64,000 nucleotides of DNA from Terrimonas pollutisoli (GCF_029360765.1 NZ_JARKNA010000015.1:81201-145200), one strand, 5' to 3'; shown: positions 43,505 through 54,006, numbered from the stretch's first letter. Numbers and translations: made by a program. Notes: generated from the letters alone by a model not told the origin.

Positions 43505-46500
43505 TTAATTATTAGGTTTTAAAAAAACAATCCCCTGATTGTTCCTTGCAAGGGCCAATATTTTTTTTCCGTTGCCGGTTCTAATCCATTTAATATCTCT
43601 TATTTCGCCCTCTAAGTTTGCTAGCAGATGTTTATGCTGACTTTCATTAATTCCGAATTGAGTTGGCAGCAGGGCGTCATATCTTCCTTCATAAGGAATC
43701 ACGCCATAAAAATTGCCTCCGCCAATGAATTGATTTTTAGCTAAAGCGGGAGCAAAAGCCATTACAGGGGCCAATTGCAGTTCACTGGGAAGATCCTGCC
43801 TTATGAAGTTGCCTTTTCCATCATTGATAAAACAAGATGATGATAATACTTCTGCCTTAAGTTCCGTGTAGTCTTTAAAAAGATCGTAAAACATATATTG
43901 AACGGTTTTGCCGGCGACTTCTTCGTACTTGAGATAAGCCTTTTTTAAAACAGGTAGAGCTCTTTCCAATTCATCCTTTGCTAAAAAAGTATATTCCTCT
44001 CCATTCACGGTATAAGCCATTACCTGCTCAATGGTGCCATTATTATCAAAGTCTTTTACGTATAACTTCAATGGCCCATTTTTTCCCGCATATAATTTGC
44101 TGTTATGTCCCCAGTTGCCAGCCAGTATATCAACAAGACCGTCACCGTTAACGTCTGTAGTATAAAGTGACTGCCAAAGACCTGTTGATGCCGGAATATC
44201 CATGGCTGTGAACTTTCCTTTATTGTTGATAAAAATTTTCACGGGCATCCATTCACCGGTTACGATAAGGTCAGGCCAGGAGTCATTATTTACGTCTGCG
44301 AATGATGCAGCAGTGACCATCCCTAACGAAGAAAGTTTCATAATCTGGTCATAGTCAGATGCAAAATTTGCTTTGCCGTCATTGATATAAAAAAAAGAAG
44401 GCTGGGGCAAACCATACACTGGGGTCTTGCAAGAGTTACCAATAAATACATCTATATCACCATCCTTATCTATATCGGCAACAGCTATGCAAGACTTATT
44501 TTCATACTTCTGGGTAAATTTTTTACCGGCTTTAGTAAAATGTCCTTTCCCATCATTAAAATACAAGCGGTCTTCCAGCGCATATTCATCAGCGGGTGAT
44601 TCATTTCCTCCACTAACCACCCATAGGTCAACAAAGCCATCACCATTCGCATCAAAAAAAGTAGCGTCGACATCCTCACTGATAGCATTTACAGCAAATA
44701 CAGCGGAGTCTGATTGTTTGAATCCGCCCGTCGCCTGTTGTATCATTAAAGCACCGGGCTGAAATTTCGCCCCACAAACGTAAAAATCATCCAGTCCGTC
44801 ACCATTCACATCTGCGACCGCCATTTTCGGCCCCCTTGTACTTTGTTGGTGAGGTATCAGATATTGCACATTAAAATCAATAAAATCGTTCTCCCGATGT
44901 TTCCAATCGCATTCGACGTTCCTTGATACATCATCAAATAAGGTCGATTCAACCGGAAAAAATTTTGCGTATTCAAATATTCCTAAAGCATCTTTTTGCG
45001 CAACGGCTATTTGCTTATTTGCAGGAATGTTTTTAAGAACCTGATATTTTTGATCGCCCCATACAATTAAAATGCTATCAATGGTTGAAATTGAATCCAA
45101 CCCAAAATGAAGTCGTGTATCGCAGGATGATTGAAATCCGCGGGTAAGCATCAGTTGCTGATATTGCAGTTTTCCTTTTGTAAATACATAAGCTTTTGCA
45201 CCGATACCTGAAGTATTCATTCCATTCCCTTTGAAAGAAATGGAAACCTGGTTTTTTACAGGAGTGTTGTTTTTTAGGATTACTGCCGACGCATCAATAC
45301 AATTAATAACCATATCCAGATCGCCATCGTTGTCAAGATCTCCATAAGCAGCACCATTAAAATACCCTTTCATTTTTTCCAGTCCCCATTCCTTACTCAC
45401 ATCTGTAAAAGAATAACTGTCATTTGCTTTAAAGAGAAAAGGATGAGAACTTCCATCCGGCATTTTTGAAATCACCTCTTCATCGTATTTGTCTGTTCTG
45501 CTTAGACCTCGTTTCGCCTCCATGTCTGAAACAAAGCGAACGTAATCCAGATCAACAGGTCGTTTTACAATACCGCTGGTAACAAAAAGATCTTTCTTAC
45601 TGTCGTTATCAAAGTCAGCAAATAAAGAACTCCAGCTCCAATCGGTCGCTGACACTCCGCTCATCAATGACAATTCGCTAAAGCTTTCACCGTTACCATT
45701 ATTACGCTGCAAACAATTTTTGGAATATTGCTTCTGATAACCTTGAATTTCCAATTTTACTTTATAGACATCCGGATTTTCATCGCTGCCGTAGGTTTTT
45801 AAAACCTTTTCGTCCGGTGGAAGCATATCCACCGTGACGATATCTAACTGTCCGTCGTTGTTATAATCGGCCACATCATTCCCCATACTGAAGCGGCTGT
45901 AATGTCTAAAATGCTTTGCACTACTTTCCGAAAACGTACCGTTTCCATTATTGACATAATAGTAGTCATTTTCATGAAAATCGTTACCAATATAAATATC
46001 ATCCCATCCATCGTTGTTGATATCCGCAACAGCCAGTCCAAGGCCGTATCCCAAATTACTTTGATAGATACCAGCCTGAACTGAAACATCAGTAAACTTC
46101 TTAGTTGGCGAGTTTAGGTCATTCCGGTATAAACGATCACCGGAAAGCGAATCATATTTTTTTCTATTGTTTGTATCTACAATGTTAGCATGCGGATGAT
46201 GTGACTGATTCAAAATATAACAATCTAAGTCTCCATCCCGATCATAATCAAAAAAGGCAGACTGTGTTGTAAAGCACGATGTATTTAAGCCGAATGCTTG
46301 TGACTGTTCGGAGAAAGTACCATTCCGGTTGTTAATATATAACTCGTTATGGCCATTTAATCCATACTTATTGCTAACCGTTGAAACATAAATATCCAGG
46401 AACCCATCGCCATTGACATCGGCCATCGTCACCCCTGTGCACCAGTCTGAAAACCCTGCTACGCCGGCCTTGTCAGTAATGTCTTCGAAAGCAAAATTTC

Positions 46501-46792
46501 CTTTATTGAGGTATAGTTTATTTCCGCCTTTATTATTGGCCGTAAAATAAATATCCGCCAATCCATCATTATTAATATCACCAACGGCAACGCCACCGCC
46601 GTTATAATAATAGAGATAATAAAGTATGTTAAACAACTTGTGCTTTTCCAAAGTATTGGTAAAATTGATATTGGTATGAGAAGAGGAAAGGCTTTCAAAA
46701 AATATTTTTTTGTTCTTACAACTATAAAAAATAGATACGGCGAACAAAATAAAGAGCCAACTTTTATATCTGGAAAAAATAATCTTACCCAT
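43505..46792 (-). CDS. CRTAC1/ASPIC-type FG-GAP repeat lipoprotein
   Basis: Protein of 1095 aa with a lipoprotein signal (FILFAVSIFYSC). About thirteen calcium-binding-like motifs of the type DxNxDGxxD run along the chain (DINNDGLAD, DVNGDGFLD, DYDRDGDLD, DLDNDGDLD, DVNGDGLDD, DANGDGFVD, DIDKDGDID, DVNNDSWPD), arranged as two FG-GAP/VCBS propellers with an ASPIC/UnbV-like segment between them (about 520-600, STIDSILIVWGDQKYQVL). Such proteins are common beside SusC/SusD in Chitinophagaceae, with unknown role; surface glycan binding is an inference. It lies after the LamG gene and 4 bases before a GH144 gene, so it belongs to this glucan locus. Confidence 0.9.
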   Translation of the reverse strand: MGKIIFSRYKSWLFILFAVSIFYSCKNKKIFFESLSSSHTNINFTNTLEKHKLFNILYYLYYYNGGGVAVGDINNDGLADIYFTANNKGGNKLYLNKGNFAFEDITDKAGVAGFSDWCTGVTMADVNGDGFLDIYVSTVSNKYGLNGHNELYINNRNGTFSEQSQAFGLNTSCFTTQSAFFDYDRDGDLDCYILNQSHHPHANIVDTNNRKKYDSLSGDRLYRNDLNSPTKKFTDVSVQAGIYQSNLGYGLGLAVADINNDGWDDIYIGNDFHENDYYYVNNGNGTFSESSAKHFRHYSRFSMGNDVADYNNDGQLDIVTVDMLPPDEKVLKTYGSDENPDVYKVKLEIQGYQKQYSKNCLQRNNGNGESFSELSLMSGVSATDWSWSSLFADFDNDSKKDLFVTSGIVKRPVDLDYVRFVSDMEAKRGLSRTDKYDEEVISKMPDGSSHPFLFKANDSYSFTDVSKEWGLEKMKGYFNGAAYGDLDNDGDLDMVINCIDASAVILKNNTPVKNQVSISFKGNGMNTSGIGAKAYVFTKGKLQYQQLMLTRGFQSSCDTRLHFGLDSISTIDSILIVWGDQKYQVLKNIPANKQIAVAQKDALGIFEYAKFFPVESTLFDDVSRNVECDWKHRENDFIDFNVQYLIPHQQSTRGPKMAVADVNGDGLDDFYVCGAKFQPGALMIQQATGGFKQSDSAVFAVNAISEDVDATFFDANGDGFVDLWVVSGGNESPADEYALEDRLYFNDGKGHFTKAGKKFTQKYENKSCIAVADIDKDGDIDVFIGNSCKTPVYGLPQPSFFYINDGKANFASDYDQIMKLSSLGMVTAASFADVNNDSWPDLIVTGEWMPVKIFINNKGKFTAMDIPASTGLWQSLYTTDVNGDGLVDILAGNWGHNSKLYAGKNGPLKLYVKDFDNNGTIEQVMAYTVNGEEYTFLAKDELERALPVLKKAYLKYEEVAGKTVQYMFYDLFKDYTELKAEVLSSSCFINDGKGNFIRQDLPSELQLAPVMAFAPALAKNQFIGGGNFYGVIPYEGRYDALLPTQFGINESQHKHLLANLEGEIRDIKWIRTGNGKKILALARNNQGIVFLKPNN

Positions 46793-46826
46793 GAAAGAGA
46801 TTATGTTTATTAAGCTGATAAAGTTT

Positions 46827-46860
46827 AAAGGGCTGAAACAAACTATTGTTCAGCCCCTTT
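46827..46860 (-). terminator. Hairpin between LamG and CRTAC1-type genes
   Basis: AAAGGGCTGAA (46827-46837) pairs with TTCAGCCCCTTT (46849-46860) with one bulged C. The T tract on the minus strand is short (TTT), so it may act as a partial terminator that lowers expression of the downstream CRTAC1 and GH144 genes relative to the SusCD genes. Confidence 0.55.
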
Positions 46861-46898
46861 TCCACTATGAAGTTCGATTGAAAAATTTTTTCGAATAG

Positions 46899-47735
46899 TT
46901 ATAATTTACTATTATACAACGCCAGCACCTCCGTGGCAGACAGGGCTTTATTGTATAGTCTAAATTGATCCATGGCTCCAGTGAATGACTTTACCCAATC
47001 ATCGGTAACTCCGGGTAACCCTACATGTTTGTTCCAGCCACCCAATATCATGTTGCCTGCACTCTTAATTTTCAACGGACCTGTCTGGCCTCCATTGGTT
47101 GTGGCAGAAGCTGGTGCATCTGTAATGGGTGCTCCATCAAAATAAAAGGTAGTTTTTGATGTAGCCTCGTCGTAAACTATGGCCAGATGGTGCCAGTTGC
47201 CATCAAGAAGAGGTCGTTTCATTTTATTTGCATCGGTGAACTCATACCATTTATCATCCACGGCAAATTTTACGGTTGCTTCCGTCGCAGTACCGTGTTC
47301 AACGAGCAAAAAAAGCGGGCTCTGATGCCAATAGTCTGTTGAACTTCCTGTCAAACCAAAGTAAAGCTCGGTTCTGTCGTTAACACCTCTTTTAACCCAG
47401 AATGCAACCGTAAGACTCGTTGCACTTTTAATATCATTGGCATTGAGGTATTTTACTGCGATACCATCCGCACCCTGTAAAGCCTTCCCATTTATTCCGT
47501 CAGTTAAAGTTAAGTTGTTGCGATATGATGGATTCTGGGAAATACTATCCGTCATGTTTTGCGCATTAATCGGACTAACCTCGGTAAAAGGAACATAAAA
47601 GCGCAAATCACCTGCAGGCAATGGCTTATCGTCTTTCGGGAAGTCGCCTAACGCTGGTCTATCAAATTTTTGGCAGCTGCTTAGTACAACCACGCCTGCC
47701 AACAAGTAACCATATAATCTATAATACTTTTTCAT
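46899..47735 (-). CDS. LamG/concanavalin A-like lectin lipoprotein
   Basis: Protein of 278 aa from the ATG at 47735 (MKKYYRLYGYLLAGVVVLSSC, lipoprotein signal); the frame extending to 47879 overlaps susD and has no signal. The mature part has a laminin-G-like jelly roll: RFYVPFTEVSP, GKALQGADGIAVKYL, LTVAFWVKRG, GNWHHLAIVYDEATSKTTFYFDG and DQFRLYNKALSATEV. Its place directly after SusD matches the surface glycan-binding proteins (SGBP) of other glycan loci, so it probably binds beta-glucan at the surface (inference). Confidence 0.9.
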   Translation of the reverse strand: MKKYYRLYGYLLAGVVVLSSCQKFDRPALGDFPKDDKPLPAGDLRFYVPFTEVSPINAQNMTDSISQNPSYRNNLTLTDGINGKALQGADGIAVKYLNANDIKSATSLTVAFWVKRGVNDRTELYFGLTGSSTDYWHQSPLFLLVEHGTATEATVKFAVDDKWYEFTDANKMKRPLLDGNWHHLAIVYDEATSKTTFYFDGAPITDAPASATTNGGQTGPLKIKSAGNMILGGWNKHVGLPGVTDDWVKSFTGAMDQFRLYNKALSATEVLALYNSKL

Positions 47736-47790
47736 ATACAAGTCATTTAAATAATATTCCAGGAAGTAAATTATTAATGAACAAACTGCT

Positions 47791-49329
47791 TTACGGATAT
47801 AAGGGATTCTGAACCAGCTTACCGTTTGATCTGTCAATAGCCGGTTTTGGAATAGGGTACACTGCGTTTTTAGGTTCATACCCCAAAGGGCCTAATACCG
47901 TAGGAGCGTCGATACCATCAGGTGCCGGAGTCCACCTAACCAAATCAAAAAACCTTTCGCCTTCCAGTGCAAATTCCACTCGTCTTTCCTGTTTTATTCT
48001 GGTTCTCATGGCTGCCTGCGAAACATAATTGATGGAAGGCAGGCCGGCCCTATTCCGCACTTGATTTACCAACGATTTTATAGTGTTAGAATCTGCAGAC
48101 ATAGCACCACCTAATTCATTTTTAGCTTCCGCTGAGGTTAATAAAACTTCAGGATAACGGAAAACCCGTTGATTTATCCACCAGCTGGCATGTAACACGC
48201 TTTTTGCCTGCTGCACAGCGGGATCAGCGTAAACTTTCTTATTCCAATATTTTCTTTCCAGCCCAAACTGGCCCTTTGGTGGGATAGTTCGGCCATAGCC
48301 TCCAGTAGCTGGATCATCCGATTGTCCACCAAACAATATTGTCGAATTTTTCCTGATATCACCAGGCTCGAAAGCATTGACCAGATTTTCTGTAGGTGTA
48401 TTCCATCCCCAGCCTAAATTCCATTCAGACTGATCAGGTTTACCCCTAATTCCCATTGAAGTGGCATAATAGTTTCCTCCATATGGTTCCGCGGTATTTG
48501 GTATATATGCGCATTGGATCTCGAATATTGATTCACTACTGTTTTCATTTGCATCTTTGAAGACTTGCCAAAAAACAGGTAACAGACTAAATCTTCCTGA
48601 TGCAATGACAGCATCTGAAAGAGCAACAGCTTGAGAGTAATTCTTTCTGAACATGTGAGTTTTTGCTAATAGCGTCATTGCAGCGTAGCTCGTGGTTCTG
48701 CCCAAGTATTTTGGATCCCATGTGCCCGGTAAGGTCGAGATTGCAAATAGCAAGTCATTATCAATTAATTCGTAAACCTTTGCTACTTCCGATTTTGCGA
48801 CATTAGCTTCAGAAGCATTATAAATCCTGAAATCTATAATAGGCACCTCACCATACACTCTTACAAGATCAAAATACATGTATGCCCGCATAAATCTCGC
48901 TTCCGCCCGGAAAATTTGGGATTGAGGATCATTTAGATCTAAAGAGTCTGCTATTTGCAAAATTGTATTAGCTCTGTTTATAATAGCATAATGATCGTCC
49001 CAATAAGTATTGGTACACCAATGATCCTTATCATAATCAAAGTTGTCATATGCCGCCACCCAATCCGCACCATCTGTTAAATCGCTCCCTTTTTCCGAAT
49101 CATCAGCACGGAAATTGTGTAAGGCTTGCCACATAATTCCACCGAAAGCACTACTCTCTTTTTGTGATGCATATAAAGCAAAAACCTGTTGCTCCAATCC
49201 CCCTGCGCTTAAATCATCCAGAGTAGCAGATAAAGGCTGTCTATCTAAAAATTTTTTACATCCCGAAAAAAGTAGTACAGACGCAGAGACTAAAAGCAAA
49301 AACTTTAGTCCATTTATTATTTTTTTCAT
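47791..49329 (-). CDS. SusD/RagB-family outer-membrane lipoprotein
   Basis: Protein of 512 aa with a lipoprotein signal (LVSASVLLFSGC). N-terminal TPR-like region with RAEARFMRAYMYFDLVRVYGEVP and C-terminal signature RRVEFALEGERFFDLVRW, ending AVYPIPKPAIDRSNGKLVQN. Binds the glycan over the SusC channel. It lies 22 bases after susC and is followed by the LamG lipoprotein, as in typical glycan-use loci. It is only distantly similar to the SusD at 5117-6730, so the two systems are not duplicates. Confidence 0.95.
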   Translation of the reverse strand: MKKIINGLKFLLLVSASVLLFSGCKKFLDRQPLSATLDDLSAGGLEQQVFALYASQKESSAFGGIMWQALHNFRADDSEKGSDLTDGADWVAAYDNFDYDKDHWCTNTYWDDHYAIINRANTILQIADSLDLNDPQSQIFRAEARFMRAYMYFDLVRVYGEVPIIDFRIYNASEANVAKSEVAKVYELIDNDLLFAISTLPGTWDPKYLGRTTSYAAMTLLAKTHMFRKNYSQAVALSDAVIASGRFSLLPVFWQVFKDANENSSESIFEIQCAYIPNTAEPYGGNYYATSMGIRGKPDQSEWNLGWGWNTPTENLVNAFEPGDIRKNSTILFGGQSDDPATGGYGRTIPPKGQFGLERKYWNKKVYADPAVQQAKSVLHASWWINQRVFRYPEVLLTSAEAKNELGGAMSADSNTIKSLVNQVRNRAGLPSINYVSQAAMRTRIKQERRVEFALEGERFFDLVRWTPAPDGIDAPTVLGPLGYEPKNAVYPIPKPAIDRSNGKLVQNPLYP

Positions 49330-49351
49330 ATCGCTCTGTATTTATTATCTA

Positions 49352-52300
49352 TTAAAAAGTTAGATTAACACCGAAAGTTGTTACTAAAGGAATTGCTCCA
49401 CCGCTATTATCAACACCAAATTCCAATGCCGAACCGCCAAATTCAGGCGCATAACCATAATTCCTTTTATAGGTTTTGAGATTCTGAACATTTGCAAAGA
49501 TTCGGGCTCCCTTAATTCCCGCCCTTTTTATCATGGTACTTGGGAAGTTGAATCCAAGTTGAATATTTCTGATTCGGAAATAACTTCCATCTTCAATATT
49601 GTAAGTAGATGCCTGGTAATTATTACGGTGATCTTGCGCCAGAATAGGCTCCCAGTTGGAAGTACCTGCACCATGCCATCTTTCTGTTTTAAATCCAAAA
49701 TAATTAACCCTTTGGAAAGTAGCCTCTGTATTCCCGTAGTTCCTAAAAATTTCATTGCCATATACACCACCTACATCCACACTTAAGTCGAGCATACCTT
49801 TATAATTCAAAGAAACCGTACCGCCATAAGCAAAGTCAGGAGTTGGATTGCCAATGACACCATAATCAAAAGAATTGATTACACTGTCCGGTATGCCTTT
49901 TGGTCCTGAAATATCCCGATATTTAAAATCACCGGGTTGTGGGCTACCACCCACTAAGTTATAAGTCAAAGGAGATTGTAAGATTTCTGAATTAGATTGC
50001 CATATGCCGTCAACTGTCAACCCATAAAATGAACCTATGGGATAACCAATAATTGTGCGGCTATTACTCTGGATAATTGCAAAATCCTTGGTTGCCAGTT
50101 CAACCACCTTATTTTTATAGGTCGTAAGATTTCCGCTTACGGTTAATGTAAAATCCGAAGTAATTGGTTGAGTATATATCGCTGAGAATTCAAATCCTGA
50201 ATTTCTGATCTGACCAATATTATCAAGGCCGTTTTGTGCACCATGTAATCCAGGAATGAATGTCATCAGATCTTTGGTCAGCTTATTAAAATAATTGGCT
50301 TCAAAATGAAGTTTTCGCTTCAAAGCATCTAACTCTACACCTATTTCTTTAGCATGAACAGTTTCCCATTTTAAGTCTTGTGCAGGTAAATAAGCCTGCT
50401 CGCTGGCAGGAAAGATGTTGTCATTTGCAAAAACAGCCACTTTACTGGAAGTCAATCCGGGATAGAATGGATAATCGTAGCCATAGGTATTTTGATTCCC
50501 GAGCACTCCAATAGAACCCTTTATTTTTAAGAAATCGAAAGTCGTCTGGTCAGCCATAAATTCCTCCTTAGTAAGTTCCCATGCAGCACCGACGGCCCAG
50601 AATGATTGCCACCTGTTTGAAGGTGAAATTTGTGATGAGCCATCTCTTCTAAGCGATGCGTTCAGATAATACTTTCCGGCATAATTATATAAAGCTCTGA
50701 AAAGGGCTGATGCGGTGGAATATTCTCGTTGCCTGGTTTCTCCACTGGGAGGAGTTGAGCTTTGCCTTGTCACCAAACCAAAACCATTATCTATATACCA
50801 AAAGCGTTTATTATTTGGTATAGGAAGACCGGTAGGACTCTGTTCTACATAACCAAAACGATTAAAATTTCCGAAGTAGTAAGTAGTCCACCCAGCCGTT
50901 AAATTCAACCCGTGTTCCCCAAAATTCTTCTTATAAGACAAAATATAATCCTGCTGCCATTTCCTATAAGTGTAGTCCTTCTCCCTCACACTTGTCAGCG
51001 TATTTACTAATAATGCACTATTATTATTATTATCATAGCCATAATAGAGTGGAGTGTATTGTCGAACGTTCCGATTACTTTGATCACCATAAAAAGTGGT
51101 ACGAAGAGTAAAATCTTTTAAAAAATTTATCTCCGCAAAAACACTAGCTACCATTCTATATTCCCTGTCGATAGTTTTATCCCATTCATTTTCCAGCGTT
51201 ACTAATGGATTAACCACACCAGATCCCTGGATGGACGGAAGGAGATAATACATATCATATGTCACACTATCTGCACCATAGGCATTTCTAGTTGTATAAC
51301 TTTTCGTACCTGCAGACGTAATCGGTACTACTTTTCTTGCATCAGATAACACATTGCCAGCGTAGCCGTAAGGAGCCCTTTGCCTGATACCATTGAAATT
51401 GAAGCCTAGTTTGATTGACTTATTAATTTTTACCTCGTCACTGAAAGAAAATGTATATCTCTTCAGTTCTTCATGTTTAATTAGGCCCTGATCTTTTATA
51501 TACCCGAACCCAAGATTGAATTTATTTTTTTCAGAGCTGTTGGAAAGACTGAGGTTATTTGTATTAAACTTACCTGTTCTTGTGACGACATCTATCCAGT
51601 CTGTATCAAACGGCCATTTTGCATAATCAAATGGCGCCGTTACACCGATGTTGGCTTTTTCTTCTTCGAACAGTGTTTGAAAATCTGCTGCATTTGCCAA
51701 TTTAATTTTGTCAACCAGTTTTTTAAAGCCGAAACTGGAGTTGACATTTATTATTGTTTGACCAGCCTTTGCTCTCTTGGTGGTTATTGCGATAACCCCT
51801 GCAGCACCCTTTACTCCAAAAATGGCTAGTGAAGAAGGATCTTTTAGTATCTCAACAGATTCAATATCATTTGGATTGATATAGTCAATATTGTCGTTAA
51901 ATATCCCATCTACCACATATAGAGGTTTAACTGACCCAATACTGATCGTTCCCCGTATTCTTATATCTGGTTCTGCACCTGGCGTTCCATTATTCACCAC
52001 AGACAGGCCGGCTACCTTGCCTTGCAATGAAGCCACAGGATTTGTATTAGGCTTATCAGCAATGTCTTTACCAGATACTTTCGTAATAGACCCTGTCAAG
52101 TCTCTCTTACTCGCTGTACCATAACCAATCACCACCACCTGGTCCATTACTTTTGTGGAGGTAACAAGAGCTACAGTGATATCGGTTCTACCTCCGAGAG
52201 CGACTTCCTGCGCATCATATCCCACTGAAGAAATAACCAGGGTTACATTTGCATCCGCAGCTGTAATGGAAAAATTACCTTCATTATTAGTTGAAGTACC

Positions 52301-52762
52301 AGTGTTGGTGCCTTTTATTATTACCGAAGCACCGGAAAGTGGTGCACCTCCTTCACCAGTCACCTTACCCCTGATCACAACATCAGGCAAACGGGTTGGC
52401 GCATTGGAGTCTTCTTTAATAACAACAAGATTGTCATTCATTAACTGGTACTGCAACCTTGTATTATCCAATAATAAATTCAACACTTCGCCCAGGGAGG
52501 CTTCCCTGACATTGATGGTAACCTTTTCCCTGATCTCCTCCAGGTTGTCATTGTAAAGAAACCGGTAATTGGTCTGCTTTTCAATGGTTCTTAAAATTCC
52601 GCCGATTTCTGTCTTTTTCATACGCAGGCTAATCCTGTCCTGCCCAAAGCCATTGGCAGCAACATTCAGCGTTAGAGACAGCATGAAAACTGCGGTCAAA
52701 TTCATAAATAGCAGAGCTTTTGATTGTAACGGAATTTTTAAAACCGTTAGAAAACATTTCAT
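49352..52762 (-). CDS. SusC/RagA TonB-dependent transducer with STN domain
   Basis: Protein of 1136 aa. Signal peptide (to about residue 42), then an STN domain (about 43-105, SLRMKKTEIGGILRTIEKQT), a carboxypeptidase-D regulatory-like domain (about 128-215, GKVTGEGGAPLSGASVIIKG), the plug (about 220-340, VVVIGYGTASKRDLTGS; VEILKDPSSLAIFGVKGAAGV) and the barrel. The STN domain contacts an anti-sigma factor, so import of substrate can switch on the locus. The FecR and sigma genes lie directly upstream in the same direction. With GH144 enzymes downstream, it probably imports beta-1,2-glucan fragments. Confidence 0.96.
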   Translation of the reverse strand: MKCFLTVLKIPLQSKALLFMNLTAVFMLSLTLNVAANGFGQDRISLRMKKTEIGGILRTIEKQTNYRFLYNDNLEEIREKVTINVREASLGEVLNLLLDNTRLQYQLMNDNLVVIKEDSNAPTRLPDVVIRGKVTGEGGAPLSGASVIIKGTNTGTSTNNEGNFSITAADANVTLVISSVGYDAQEVALGGRTDITVALVTSTKVMDQVVVIGYGTASKRDLTGSITKVSGKDIADKPNTNPVASLQGKVAGLSVVNNGTPGAEPDIRIRGTISIGSVKPLYVVDGIFNDNIDYINPNDIESVEILKDPSSLAIFGVKGAAGVIAITTKRAKAGQTIINVNSSFGFKKLVDKIKLANAADFQTLFEEEKANIGVTAPFDYAKWPFDTDWIDVVTRTGKFNTNNLSLSNSSEKNKFNLGFGYIKDQGLIKHEELKRYTFSFSDEVKINKSIKLGFNFNGIRQRAPYGYAGNVLSDARKVVPITSAGTKSYTTRNAYGADSVTYDMYYLLPSIQGSGVVNPLVTLENEWDKTIDREYRMVASVFAEINFLKDFTLRTTFYGDQSNRNVRQYTPLYYGYDNNNNSALLVNTLTSVREKDYTYRKWQQDYILSYKKNFGEHGLNLTAGWTTYYFGNFNRFGYVEQSPTGLPIPNNKRFWYIDNGFGLVTRQSSTPPSGETRQREYSTASALFRALYNYAGKYYLNASLRRDGSSQISPSNRWQSFWAVGAAWELTKEEFMADQTTFDFLKIKGSIGVLGNQNTYGYDYPFYPGLTSSKVAVFANDNIFPASEQAYLPAQDLKWETVHAKEIGVELDALKRKLHFEANYFNKLTKDLMTFIPGLHGAQNGLDNIGQIRNSGFEFSAIYTQPITSDFTLTVSGNLTTYKNKVVELATKDFAIIQSNSRTIIGYPIGSFYGLTVDGIWQSNSEILQSPLTYNLVGGSPQPGDFKYRDISGPKGIPDSVINSFDYGVIGNPTPDFAYGGTVSLNYKGMLDLSVDVGGVYGNEIFRNYGNTEATFQRVNYFGFKTERWHGAGTSNWEPILAQDHRNNYQASTYNIEDGSYFRIRNIQLGFNFPSTMIKRAGIKGARIFANVQNLKTYKRNYGYAPEFGGSALEFGVDNSGGAIPLVTTFGVNLTF

Positions 52763-52831
52763 ATTTTTAGCAAATTAGGGGTTAAACAATCCAACCTGAC
52801 GAGTTGATTATCTTCGTTTAGCCTTTTTTCA

Positions 52832-52859
52832 AACGGGGAATGCGCCAACATTCTCCGTT
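52832..52859 (-). promoter_or_regulatory. Hairpin in the susC leader of the glucan locus
   Basis: AACGGGGAATG (52832-52842) faces CATTCTCCGTT (52849-52859), an 11-bp stem with one G-T pair and a 6-base loop, in the gap between fecR and susC. There is no T tract in the leftward direction, so it is not a plain terminator. It could stabilise the susC mRNA after processing, or shield the 5' end. Confidence 0.45.
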
Positions 52860-52890
52860 ATCTTTTATTTCTTTTTATTTGGGGTGCAGA

Positions 52891-54006
52891 TCATTGAGAT
52901 GACCCAATAAATATTTCATGATCGTTTATTTTATAATTAATCGGGAAAGCCTCTTTTAAGGCAGCCATTGCCTGTTCCACCGTTTCGTTTTCAAACGAGC
53001 CTGTTACAGTTAGTTTTTTTACTTTTTCATCTGTGAATGAAATGGTCACGTTGTACCATCTTTCCAGTTTCAATGCCAGTTCCTCAAAACTGTCGCCACG
53101 AAATTCGAGACGGCTATAAAGCCATGCGGTTTCAAAACGTTCGCTCTCCTTTTTTGTACTATCTATGTGGGTAATGGTGAAGCTTCCCGGTGTTGTGTTA
53201 GTTGGTAGAGTTATCTTTTCAGACATATTTTCTGGTGCATTAGCTGCTTGCTTGGGAAGCACCAATTTTTCGTTTGGTCTGAGCCGGATGACTTTCGTTG
53301 CAGGATCATCCGTTCTTACTACATTGACCAGGCCCCGGTATAAAGTCGTTTCGACATTTTTATCTTCCAGATATGATTTTACGTTGAAGGCTGTGCCTAA
53401 AACCCGGATGTCTATACTTGAAGCATGAACGATAAATGGTTTTTTGGGATTTTTGATCACGTCAAAAAAGGCCTCTCCTTCTAATCTTACTTCACGGGTA
53501 GTCCCTGAAAAATCATTTTCATAGAAAAGTTTAGAACCGGCGTTTAACCAAACGGTGGTTCCATCGCTCAATAAAAACCGTGAGCGGCTTCCTTTATTCA
53601 CCACCAAAGTTTCGGGCTTTTTTGCCTGGTCAGTATCGGCTTTTTGATTGTTCAAAAAAAACCATCCGGCTGTAATAATAAAAATAGCGGCGGCAGCAGC
53701 AGTAATAAAAAACTTCCGGCGCCGACGACGTGATCTTCTCCTGGCATTCAACATTTCTTCTTCAGACTGGTCTGAGTCTGTTTGCGCCTGGGCCTTGTCT
53801 ATAATTTTGAGAATGAGTTTGCGGGCATTTCCGTCGTCATCTACGCCCTGTCCTTTTTCTTTCCAAATGCGGGAGAGGAGTTCAAATTGTTGCTGCACTG
53901 CTTCATCCTGATTCAATAAAAGTGACAATTCCTCCGATTCCTCGGGAGATGCCTCGTTATTGAGAGCTTTGGCCATCAGGTGCCATATTCTTTCGGGTAT
54001 TTCCAT
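52891..54006 (-). CDS. FecR-family anti-sigma factor
   Basis: Protein of 371 aa. The N-terminal cytoplasmic part (about 1-95) binds the sigma factor; an Arg-rich stretch (RRRSRRRRRK, 89-98) precedes the single membrane helix (99-117). The periplasmic FecR domain follows (about 135-270, LSDGTTVWLNAGSKLFYENDF and REVRLEGEAFFDVIKNPKKPF), and a C-terminal secretin/TonB short domain (about 295-371) contacts the STN domain of SusC. It keeps the sigma factor silent until substrate binds the receptor. It lies 42 bases after the sigma gene and 128 bases before susC. Confidence 0.96.
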   Translation of the reverse strand: MEIPERIWHLMAKALNNEASPEESEELSLLLNQDEAVQQQFELLSRIWKEKGQGVDDDGNARKLILKIIDKAQAQTDSDQSEEEMLNARRRSRRRRRKFFITAAAAAIFIITAGWFFLNNQKADTDQAKKPETLVVNKGSRSRFLLSDGTTVWLNAGSKLFYENDFSGTTREVRLEGEAFFDVIKNPKKPFIVHASSIDIRVLGTAFNVKSYLEDKNVETTLYRGLVNVVRTDDPATKVIRLRPNEKLVLPKQAANAPENMSEKITLPTNTTPGSFTITHIDSTKKESERFETAWLYSRLEFRGDSFEELALKLERWYNVTISFTDEKVKKLTVTGSFENETVEQAMAALKEAFPINYKINDHEIFIGSSQ

